Numbered from the stretch's first letter, positions 1-5,585 are shown. The stretch is 5,585 nt of DNA from Phosphoribacter sp964558825 (GCA_964558825.1 CAZLGB010000217.1:1-5585); one strand, 5' to 3'. The notes: generated from the letters alone by a model not told the origin. Translations and numbers: made by a program.

Positions 1-232
1 CCGGTCGGCATCGAGATCGACCTCAAAGCCCACCACTCCACGGGACTCTTACCGACTTCCTCCCCCCTAGAGCGACTTCCTCGCGCTGAATGCGCTCGGG
101 CTTGCGCTGGAACTGGCCGGTGGCTCAGCGAGGGGCGCGGCATACGAGCGCGGCGCACAGCGCACGGCGCGCGCCCGACGCAGGGGGACGTGCGGGCGCG
201 CGCCGGCCTTCACCTCGGCGGTGGCTCTCGCC
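1..232. other. Stretch without a confident gene
   Basis: No reading frame here has a convincing start, ribosome binding site and recognisable product. Plus frame 1 is open and its first roughly 15 codons end almost only in G or C, so positions 1-45 could be the tail of something coding, but no stop or family match supports this. A minus-strand frame (about 67-261) reads an Ala/Ser/Pro-rich tail with the segment SYAAPLAEPPASSS. It could be the frame-shifted continuation of the secreted protein gene at 233-481. A minus-strand ATG at 11-9, preceded at about 9 nt by GAGG, might open a gene running off the left edge, but too little is visible. The stretch also holds a strong hairpin (165-205) and a short direct repeat (53-62 and 73-82). 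Confidence 0.5.
165..205 (-). terminator. Strong GC stem-loop, terminator candidate without U-tract
   Basis: The arm CGGCGCGCGCCCG (165-177) pairs perfectly over 13 bp with CGGGCGCGCGCCG (193-205). Three more pairs (ACG 178-180 with CGT 189-191) form beyond a one-base bulge at 192, leaving an 8-nt loop. On the minus strand the hairpin begins 27 nt after the TGA of the small secreted-protein gene (233-235), a natural terminator position. Neither side has a T-run, but actinobacterial terminators often lack one. It could equally stop transcription entering from the left on the plus strand. Confidence 0.5.
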
Positions 233-481
233 TCACGCCGAGGGAGCGTCGGTGCTCGCACCGCGTCCTCGCGTGTCGCGGGGGCCTGTCGCTGAGGTGG
301 GTGCGGCCACGGCGGTCGTGGCGGCTGTTGCTGGGGCGTTTGCGGACACGGCCCCGGAGGCGGGGGAGGTGCTGCCAGCTGGCGGAACCTCCTTGGCCTG
401 CGCGATCGTCGCGCCGCCCAGACCGAGACCCGCGGCAGCAGCGAGCGCCACGCCGGCCCTGCTCATCGACATGAATCTCAT
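233..481 (-). CDS. Small secreted Ala/Thr/Pro-rich protein, possibly truncated
   Basis: This encodes an 82-residue protein of no family I recognise. The ATG at 481 follows AGGAG (complement of 487-491) by 5 nt, a strong ribosome binding site. An ATG further upstream at 562 lacks one and would put 27 uncharacteristic residues before the signal peptide. Residues 1-29 look like a Sec signal peptide: Arg at 2 and 8, a hydrophobic core AGVALAAAAGLGLGGATIA (9-27), and a signal peptidase I site AQA before Lys30. The remaining 53 residues are low-complexity Ala, Thr, Ser and Pro with no cysteine, typical of an exported linker. Such linkers usually lead into a catalytic or cell-wall-binding domain, which is absent. 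Either the protein is a complete short secreted peptide, supported by the hairpin just downstream, or a frameshift near 233-261 has cut a longer protein. It diverges from the tRNA gene across 132 nt. Confidence 0.6.
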   Translation of the reverse strand: MRFMSMSRAGVALAAAAGLGLGGATIAQAKEVPPAGSTSPASGAVSANAPATAATTAVAAPTSATGPRDTRGRGASTDAPSA

Positions 482-574
482 GACCGCTCCTGCCCGCCCC
501 GGGGCTGACGCCCGGATGTCTACGACTGTGTCGAGCGGGGCTATGGCCGAGGTGGCGGCCACCCATGAGCCTGC

Positions 575-604
575 TGTGAGGTCCTCTGCAGGGGCCGGTA
601 GGCT
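575..604 (+). promoter_or_regulatory. Weak candidate promoter for the tRNA gene
   Basis: TGTGAG (575-580) and TAGGCT (599-604) are separated by 18 nt, and the -10-like box ends 9 nt before the mature tRNA 5' end. TAGGCT fits the relaxed actinobacterial -10 pattern TANNNT, while the -35 match is poor. The position is the best support for the call. Confidence 0.25.
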
Positions 605-613
605 GCCTGCTCC

Positions 614-687
614 GGGGCGGTAGCTCAGCCGGTCAGAGCAGCGGACTCATAATCCGTCGGTCGTGGGTTCAAGCCCCACCCGCCCCA
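614..687 (+). tRNA. tRNA with anticodon CAT (Ile2 or elongator Met)
   Basis: The 74-nt cloverleaf folds completely. The acceptor stem is GGGGCGG (614-620) with CCGCCCC (680-686) and discriminator A687. The D-stem is GCTC/GAGC, and the anticodon stem is GCGGA/TCCGT around loop CTCATAA (646-652) with anticodon CAT at 648-650. The variable region has 5 nt, and the T-stem GTGGG/CCCAC encloses TTCAAGC. The 3' CCA is not encoded (CGA follows), so CCA must be added enzymatically. It is not an initiator: the 1-72 pair is a normal G-C, and the three consecutive G-C pairs of initiator anticodon stems are missing. A CAT anticodon can mean elongator methionine, or isoleucine when TilS converts C34 to lysidine. 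The acceptor and anticodon stems look more like actinobacterial Ile2 tRNAs as I remember them, and the wobble G27-U43 pair is also seen in E. coli Ile2. I lean towards Ile2. Confidence 0.97.
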
Positions 688-766
688 CGACACCAGGCTG
701 CTCGGGCGCCATGACTGGGCACGGCGGCCCTGGCGCGGATGGATGGCTGGCAACAAGGGGGGGCTC

Positions 767-1186
767 ATGAGCGACCGGATCGATCCGACGAACGCCGTCT
801 TCACTTTCGGCAAAGTGTTGGTGGGCGCCGGCGTTGTCGTCGTCGGCGCCTTCCTGCTTTTCCTTTGGTCCTGGAACAAGTCGGAGTACGACCACTACGA
901 CAAGGTGTGGACCCAGGCGAGCTATCTGTCGGCCACCTGCACGGATTGGCAGACCTTCCATCCGGCCGACGAGGGGTCGGCCATCGCTGAGGCGAAGGAT
1001 TACGTCCTCGCCGAGCATCGGTTGCGCCAGACCCCCTATGCCGACAAGGAACGTCAGCCACTCGACGAGGTCGAGGCGCTCATCCGCAAGACCTGCGCCA
1101 AACCGGGGACGGTGACCTTGCGTGAGCTCGCCGACCAGGCGTATGCCGCGTCGCCGGCGATCCAGGGGATGCCGACCAAGTCGTGA
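767..1186 (+). CDS. Single-pass membrane protein of unknown function
   Basis: This encodes a 139-residue protein that I do not recognise. I chose the ATG at 767 because a purine run, AAGGGGGGG (755-763), lies just before it. An in-frame ATG at 743 would add eight residues and has no good ribosome binding site. A short polar N-terminus is followed by one strongly hydrophobic segment at about residues 11-34 (VLVGAGVVVVGAFLLFLW at 17-34). The next roughly 100 residues are soluble and rich in charged and aromatic residues. With no arginine/lysine cluster after the segment and an N-terminus without a clear cleavage site, an N-in, C-out anchored protein is plausible. Two cysteines in the soluble part (58 and 110) could pair outside the membrane. 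The C-terminal half (about 71-127) looks helical. GC-rich third codon positions support real coding. It converges on fabF with only 11 nt between the stops. Confidence 0.82.
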   Translation: MSDRIDPTNAVFTFGKVLVGAGVVVVGAFLLFLWSWNKSEYDHYDKVWTQASYLSATCTDWQTFHPADEGSAIAEAKDYVLAEHRLRQTPYADKERQPLDEVEALIRKTCAKPGTVTLRELADQAYAASPAIQGMPTKS

Positions 1187-1197
1187 CGCGCGAAGGG

Positions 1198-2442
<1,245 letters not shown>

Positions 2443-2448
2443 GGATGG

Positions 2449-2455
2449 TCTCCTC
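2449..2455 (-). promoter_or_regulatory. Ribosome binding site that sets the fabF start
   Basis: The minus strand reads GAGGAGA here, 6 nt before the ATG at 2442. It overlaps the alternative ATG at 2457-2455, so ribosomes bound here would use the inner start. This decides for the 414-residue form of FabF. Confidence 0.8.
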
Positions 2456-2484
2456 ATTGTCGCAGAACGAAATTCAGGTCGTAT

Positions 2485-2532
2485 GCCGGTCGCTCCCGGC
2501 CACAGGCCGGGTCACCCCGGCGGGATGCCGGG
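2485..2532 (-). promoter_or_regulatory. Two alternative small stem-loops in the fabF leader
   Basis: CCCGGCC (2495-2501) pairs with GGCCGGG (2505-2511) around a 3-nt loop, and an outer GCCGG/CCGGC (2485-2489 with 2517-2521) can extend it. CCCGGC (2516-2521) can instead pair with GCCGGG (2527-2532) around a 5-nt loop. The outer helix of the first competes with the second, and the second shares bases 2531-2532 with the larger hairpin at 2531-2568. They lie between acpP and the fabF ribosome binding site. Confidence 0.4.
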
Positions 2533-2568
2533 TGCGCTCGGTCGGGCGGTCACCCGGCCGAGCGCACC
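2531..2568 (-). terminator. Long stem-loop after acpP (attenuator or partial terminator)
   Basis: The stem has 16 bp. The outer arm GGTGCGCTCGG (2531-2541) pairs with CCGAGCGCACC (2558-2568), and the inner TCGGG (2542-2546) pairs with CCCGG (2553-2557) with one G-U wobble. The loop is 6 nt. It lies 16 nt after the acpP stop in the transcribed direction. No T-run follows, so it may stabilise or terminate part of the fabD-fabH-acpP message. Either effect would give more acpP than fabF transcript. Confidence 0.5.
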
Positions 2569-2584
2569 TCGGGCAGCACGAGCG

Positions 2585-2833
2585 TCAGCCCTGGGCGCCG
2601 GCGATGAAGTCGACGGCGTCGCGGACGGTCTTGAGGTTCTTGACCTCGTCGTCGGGGATGCGCACGCCGAACTTCTCCTCGGCGTTGACGACGATGGTCA
2701 TCATCGAGAGCGAGTCGATGTCGAGGTCGTCGGTGAAGGACTTGTCCAGCTCGACCGATGCGGTGTCGATGCCGGTCTCCTCGTTGACGATCTCGGCGAG
2801 GCCCTCGAGGATCTCCTGGTTGCTGTGTGCCAT
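2585..2833 (-). CDS. acpP: Acyl carrier protein
   Basis: AcpP carries the growing acyl chain on a 4'-phosphopantetheine arm and shuttles it between FabD, FabH, FabF and the reductase/dehydratase enzymes. The 82-residue, acidic, all-helical sequence is typical of the family. The arm attaches at Ser41 in the DSL motif of DDLDIDSLSM (35-44). The acidic helix II after it, and the conserved EEKFGVRIPDDEV (52-64) leading into helix III and the KTVRD segment, are clear. The ATG at 2833 follows AGGAG (complement of 2842-2846) by 8 nt. The same frame is open much further upstream, but that part is an antisense-like shadow of fabH. The gene sits between fabH and fabF, with an 86-nt upstream gap containing two small stem-loops and a strong hairpin just after its stop. 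AcpS, not in this window, would convert it to the holo form. Confidence 0.98.
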   Translation of the reverse strand: MAHSNQEILEGLAEIVNEETGIDTASVELDKSFTDDLDIDSLSMMTIVVNAEEKFGVRIPDDEVKNLKTVRDAVDFIAGAQG

Positions 2834-2855
2834 GTGGATGACTCCTAGGTGTCGG

Positions 2856-2902
2856 GCGATCCGGTCGATCGCTCGGTGGTGCCTCGAGTGACCCGCCGAG
2901 GC
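2856..2902 (-). promoter_or_regulatory. Two small stem-loops between fabH and acpP
   Basis: GCGATC (2856-2861) pairs with GATCGC (2867-2872) around a 5-nt loop. GCCTCG (2881-2886) pairs with CGAGGC (2897-2902) around 10 nt. Both lie in the 86-nt gap upstream of the acpP ribosome binding site. They may mark RNA processing or pausing, but 6-bp stems are common at this GC content. Confidence 0.3.
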
Positions 2903-2919
2903 GCGGGAATCGTTGGGGG

Positions 2920-3951
2920 CTAAGGCAACACGATCACTTGCGCGGCATACACCAGGCCGGCGCCGAAGCCGATCTGCAGCGCGAGGCCGCCGTGGGGGAT
3001 CTCGCCCTCGCGCAGCATCCGCTCGGTGGCGAGCGGGATCGAGGCGGCCGAGGTGTTGGCCGTCTGGATGATGTCGCGCGCGACGGGGATGTCGGCCGGG
3101 AGCTTGAGCTGCTTGATCATCGCGTCGATGATCCGCAGGTTGGCCTGGTGCGGGATGAAGGCGTCGAGATCGTCGGGCGTGATGCCCGCCGCCTCGATGG
3201 CCTTGAGGGCGACCGGCGCCATGCTCCACACGGCCCACCGGAAGACCGACTGACCGGCCATCGTCAGCCACGGTCGGGTGCGGTCGCCGTCGCGGATCTC
3301 CAGCCAGTTGGGCACCTGCTTGATGGTCTCCCACGCCGAGCCGTCGGAGCCCCAGATCGTCGGGCCGATGCCGGGGGTGTCGGACGGCCCGACGATGGCC
3401 GCGCCCGCCCCGTCGGCGAAGATGAAGGCGGTGCCGCGGTCGTCCATCTTGGTGAAGTCGGTGAGCTTTTCGACGCCGACGACGAGGACGTATGCCGCGC
3501 TCCCGCCGCGCACCATGTCATTGGCGAGGGCGATGCCGTGGCAATAGCCGGCGCAGGCGGCCGAGATGTCGAAGGCCGCGCAGCGCAGCCCGAGCCGGTC
3601 GGCGACGATCGGCGCCGCGGCCGGGGTCTGATAGGGGTGGGTGACCGTCGAGATGATGACGCAGTCGATCTGGCCCGGCTCGATGCCGGCGGCAGCAATG
3701 GCCTCGCGCGCGGCAGCCTCCGACATCGACACGACCGAGTCCTCGGGCCCCGCCCAGCGCCGGGTGCGGATGCCGGAGCGCTCCTGGATCCACTCGTCGG
3801 AGGAGTCGATCTGCTCGACGAGCTCCGAGTTGGGCACGACCCGCTCGGGCCGGAACCCGCCGACCCCCCAGATGCGCGCATGCCGCGCGCCCTGGGAGCT
3901 GGTGAGGGTGCCGGTGCCCTTGGGGGTGCGGGACTGCGGCTGGTCGCTCAT
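2920..3951 (-). CDS. fabH: Beta-ketoacyl-ACP synthase III (KAS III)
   Basis: FabH starts fatty-acid chains by condensing an acyl-CoA primer with malonyl-ACP. The triad is complete: Cys133 in DISAACAGYCHG, His268 in FIPHQANLRI and Asn299 in QTANTSAASIP. The glycine-rich C-terminal QIGFGAGLVYAAQ is also present. At 343 residues it is longer than E. coli FabH (317). Most of the excess is a roughly 22-residue polar N-terminal tail (MSDQPQSRTPKGTGTLTSSQ) before the conserved core. I kept the start at 3951 because AAGGGAG (complement of 3959-3965) lies 7 nt upstream and the ATG overlaps the fabD stop as ATGA. By eye, Thr109 in HPYQTPAAAP lines up with Thr87 of M. tuberculosis FabH and Phe87 of E. 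coli FabH, a residue that shapes the primer pocket. A small residue there may allow larger or branched primers, which is inference. Confidence 0.97.
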   Translation of the reverse strand: MSDQPQSRTPKGTGTLTSSQGARHARIWGVGGFRPERVVPNSELVEQIDSSDEWIQERSGIRTRRWAGPEDSVVSMSEAAAREAIAAAGIEPGQIDCVIISTVTHPYQTPAAAPIVADRLGLRCAAFDISAACAGYCHGIALANDMVRGGSAAYVLVVGVEKLTDFTKMDDRGTAFIFADGAGAAIVGPSDTPGIGPTIWGSDGSAWETIKQVPNWLEIRDGDRTRPWLTMAGQSVFRWAVWSMAPVALKAIEAAGITPDDLDAFIPHQANLRIIDAMIKQLKLPADIPVARDIIQTANTSAASIPLATERMLREGEIPHGGLALQIGFGAGLVYAAQVIVLP

Positions 3952-5132
3952 GCGAGGGCTCCCTTCGGGGCCATGCGCAGGACAGGTTGACCCGGGGCGA
4001 CCTCGTCGCCGTCGCGCACGAGCCACTGACTGAGCCAGCCCGAGTGCGGAGCGGCCACGGGGATGTCGCCATGCCCGGTGCGGACGTGGGCGAGGACGGT
4101 GCCGGTCTCGACATGGTCGCCGATGCCGACCGAGCTGAGGCCGAAGGTGCCCTTGGTCGGGGAGATCACCAGGCTCCACTCGGGGTCGGCCGACGGGTCG
4201 GGGCGGTCGCCGTGCTCGATGACCATGGTCCGCGCCTTGTCGAGGTCGTCGGGGGTCCGCAGGGCGAGCAGCTCGACCCCGGGCATCGAGCGCTTGGCCA
4301 GCCCGACGAGAGTGCCGGCCGGCGGGATCTCGATGAGCCCGGTGACGCCGAGGTCGAGCATCGTCTGCATGCACAGGTCCCAGCGCACCGGCGAGCTGAC
4401 CTGGCTGACCAGCCGGCTCAAGACCTCACGTCCCGAGCGCACGACATGCCCGTCGCGGTTGGAGATGAGCCGGGTGTGCGCCTCACGAGTGGTCATCGCG
4501 CGGGCATAGCCGGCGAGCCGGTCGACCGCCGGTGCCATGTGCGCCGTGTGGAAGGCCCCCGCCACCTGCAACGGCACGATGCGGGTCTTGGCCGGCGGGT
4601 CGGCAGCGAGGGCGGCCAGCTGCTCGAGCGTGCCGGCGGCGACCACTTGGCCACCACCGTTGACATTGGCCGGCGTGAGCCCGTGCCGCTCGAGCGTGGC
4701 GAGCACCTCGTCGGGGTCGCCGCCGAGGATCGCGCTCATCCCGGTGGGCGTCGCCTGGGCGGCCCGGGCCATCTGCAGCCCGCGCTCGCGGACGAAGACG
4801 AGCGCCTGCTCGGCGGTGATGACCCCGGTGCCCGCGGCGGCGGTGAGCTCGCCGACCGAGTGGCCCGCACCCACCGATACCTGGGTGAAGGCGGTGGCGG
4901 GGCGGGGGAAGAGCTCGAGCAGCGCAGCCAGCCCGGTCGCGACGATGAGCGGCTGGGCGATCGCCGTGTCGCGGATGGTCTCGGCGTCGGACTCGGTGCC
5001 GTGCTCGAGCAGGTCGATGCCGGCGACCGTGGTGAACCACGCCATCCGGTCGCGGTAGCTGTCCAGCTCGAGCCACGGGGAGAGCAGGCCGGGCGCTTGG
5101 GAACCCTGTCCAGGGCAGACGATCGCGAGCAC
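3948..5132 (-). CDS. fabD: Malonyl-CoA:ACP transacylase with C-terminal biotinyl/lipoyl-like domain
   Basis: FabD moves malonyl from CoA to AcpP. The transacylase part has GQGSQ (8-12), the nucleophile Ser92 in GHSVGE, Arg117 which binds the malonyl carboxylate, and catalytic His195 in GAFHTAHM. Arg250 in SPVRWDLC stands where E. coli has Gln250. This part ends near residue 305 after TPDDLDKARTMVIEH, where Streptomyces FabD usually stops. The protein is 394 residues, against about 310-320 for the family. Residues 319-388 read as a biotinyl/lipoyl-type domain: SPTKGTF, VGIGDHVETGTVL, VAAPHSGWL and VRDGDEVAPGQPVLRM. The turn that normally carries the modified lysine reads RTGHG, placing His354 at the lysine position, so biotinylation or lipoylation looks impossible. 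The start is GTG at 5132. A stop four codons upstream leaves no other option, and no good ribosome binding site is visible. The TGA overlaps the fabH ATG. Confidence 0.96.
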   Translation of the reverse strand: MLAIVCPGQGSQAPGLLSPWLELDSYRDRMAWFTTVAGIDLLEHGTESDAETIRDTAIAQPLIVATGLAALLELFPRPATAFTQVSVGAGHSVGELTAAAGTGVITAEQALVFVRERGLQMARAAQATPTGMSAILGGDPDEVLATLERHGLTPANVNGGGQVVAAGTLEQLAALAADPPAKTRIVPLQVAGAFHTAHMAPAVDRLAGYARAMTTREAHTRLISNRDGHVVRSGREVLSRLVSQVSSPVRWDLCMQTMLDLGVTGLIEIPPAGTLVGLAKRSMPGVELLALRTPDDLDKARTMVIEHGDRPDPSADPEWSLVISPTKGTFGLSSVGIGDHVETGTVLAHVRTGHGDIPVAAPHSGWLSQWLVRDGDEVAPGQPVLRMAPKGALA

Positions 5133-5143
5133 CCACCCAGACT

Positions 5144-5171
5144 GTCACGCTCCCGTGACCCAACCGTGACC
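5144..5171 (-). promoter_or_regulatory. GTCACG/CGTGAC repeat cluster upstream of fabD
   Basis: CCGTGACC occurs at 5153-5160 and again at 5164-5171, an 11-bp spacing close to one helical turn. A third, inverted copy GTCACG (5144-5149) forms a 6-bp inverted repeat with CGTGAC (5154-5159) across 4 nt. The cluster ends 12 nt before the fabD GTG. It would suit a multimeric DNA-binding regulator acting at the fabD promoter. I could not place a convincing -10/-35 pair. Confidence 0.4.
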
Positions 5172-5200
5172 TGAAACCGACCAACCTCGACGGCCCGGAT

Positions 5201-5217
5201 TTGTAGGAGTCCTACAA
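5201..5217. promoter_or_regulatory. Perfect 17-nt palindrome, candidate operator for fabD
   Basis: TTGTAGGAGTCCTACAA is two perfect 8-nt half-sites (TTGTAGGA and TCCTACAA) around one central base. It is AT-richer than its surroundings, covers the last codon and stop of the upstream regulator gene, and lies 69 nt before the fabD start. The near-absent spacer makes an RNA terminator unlikely, so a dimeric repressor or activator site is the natural reading. The regulator itself is the first candidate ligand. On the minus strand the right half also provides TACAAA, a possible -10-like box. Confidence 0.55.
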
Positions 5218-5585
5218 AGTGGTGTCCCCGGACCGCCCGACCGCTCCAGCCCCGCCGGCCGCGGACGCGAGGTGCGCCAGCCCGAGAGCCAGCCGCACGG
5301 CATACGCATCGCGGGGGAGGGTGAGGTCATATCCGGTGAGGTCGGCGATGCGCCCGAGGCGATAGCGCACGGTGTTGGGGTGGACGAAGAGCACGCGCGC
5401 CGCGGCCTCCAATCCGGCCGTGTCGAGGAAGACCGCCGCGGTCTGGGCGAGCGCCGGGGCGTCGCGCAGGGGGGCGACGATGCGCGACACCAGCGCCCGC
5501 CGAGCACGCTCGTCGCCGACGAGCACCCGCTCGGGGAGCAGCTCGTCGGCCGCAACTGGCCGCGGTGCCTCGGGCCAGGCCGGCG
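5212..5585 (-). CDS. fasR: PucR-family transcriptional regulator, FasR-like (C-terminal part)
   Basis: Only the last 123 residues are visible, and the gene continues past the right edge. They contain the C-terminal PucR-type helix-turn-helix domain. AADELLPERVLVGDERARR leads into helices around LDTAGLEAAARVLFVHPNTV and RYRLGRIADLTGYDL, with the diagnostic HPNTVRYRLGRI. The final helix is followed by a loose tail rich in Gly and Ala. In Streptomyces coelicolor, FasR is a PucR-type activator encoded directly upstream of fabD that drives the fabD-fabH-acpP-fabF operon. The same strand, order and adjacency here support the same role, so the symbol rests on context plus family. The unrelated TetR-type FasR of mycobacteria is not meant. 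The stop lies inside the 17-nt palindrome, and 79 nt separate it from fabD. Confidence 0.88.
   Translation of the reverse strand, partial: PAWPEAPRPVAADELLPERVLVGDERARRALVSRIVAPLRDAPALAQTAAVFLDTAGLEAAARVLFVHPNTVRYRLGRIADLTGYDLTLPRDAYAVRLALGLAHLASAAGGAGAVGRSGDTTL

Noticed and set aside
482..562. Earlier ATG (562) for the secreted protein
   Set aside because: It has no ribosome binding site and would bury the signal peptide behind 27 residues. AGGAG at 487-491 clearly serves the ATG at 481.
706..736. Possible tRNA terminator, GCGCCA (706-711) with TGGCGC (731-736)
   Set aside because: The stem has only 6 bp, the loop is 19 nt and no T-run follows. This is easily met by chance at this GC content.
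625..879. Minus-strand open frame ending in a GWGLNPRPTDYES-like sequence
   Set aside because: That peptide is the reverse-strand translation of the tRNA, a familiar annotation artefact.
2834..3334. Upstream extension of the acpP frame to a 249-residue protein
   Set aside because: The added part overlaps fabH in another frame and does not look like a protein domain. The ATG at 2833 has a good ribosome binding site and gives a standard-length ACP.
4199..4240. Possible frameshift or gene fusion artefact creating the FabD C-terminal domain
   Set aside because: The frame is continuous, codon bias stays high through the junction, and the stop falls exactly in the ATGA overlap with fabH.
3952..4374. 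Upstream extension of the fabH frame into fabD
   Set aside because: It is an Arg/His/Pro-rich shadow of fabD. The ATGA overlap and ribosome binding site fix the start at 3951.
5133..5217. Core -35/-10 promoter for fabD
   Set aside because: Several boxes such as TACAAA and TTGGTC can be picked out, but no pair combines reasonable sequence with 16-18 nt spacing, so I did not call one.

Overview
This is a very GC-rich window (my rough estimate is about 70%). The gene order and protein sequences point to an actinobacterium, probably of the Micrococcales (Intrasporangiaceae/Dermatophilaceae-like). That placement is inference from style and gene content only. The core is a type II fatty-acid synthesis operon on the minus strand. 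Reading from the right edge, it runs: the 3' end of a PucR-type regulator (FasR-like), fabD (malonyl-CoA:ACP transacylase), fabH (KAS III), acpP (acyl carrier protein) and fabF (KAS II). This is the same order as the Streptomyces fasR-fabD-fabH-acpP-fabF locus.

The genes form one pathway. FabD loads malonyl groups onto AcpP. FabH condenses malonyl-ACP with an acyl-CoA primer to start a chain. FabF carries out the later elongation condensations. The partial regulator probably controls this cassette. All catalytic residues I could check are present. fabD and fabH overlap by ATGA, so they are translationally coupled. acpP and fabF follow 86-nt and 142-nt gaps that contain stem-loops, which may set their relative expression. 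The regulator-fabD gap holds a perfect 17-nt palindrome and a cluster of GTCACG/CGTGAC repeats, both good operator candidates.

The most unusual feature is FabD itself. Its transacylase domain ends where Streptomyces FabD normally ends, but the protein continues for about 90 residues. These form a linker and a biotinyl/lipoyl-like 'swivel' domain in which the usual modified lysine appears to be a histidine.

Left of the operon, converging on fabF with an 11-nt gap, is a small plus-strand gene for a single-pass membrane protein of unknown function. It is preceded by a clear tRNA gene with anticodon CAT (elongator Met or, more likely, Ile2). Diverging from the tRNA on the minus strand is a short gene for a probable secreted Ala/Thr/Pro-rich protein, with a strong ribosome binding site and signal peptide. 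A 13-bp GC hairpin lies downstream of its stop. It may be a complete 82-residue protein or a frame-broken remnant of a longer secreted protein. I see no confident gene in positions 1-232. I found no mobile element, CRISPR array or rRNA.
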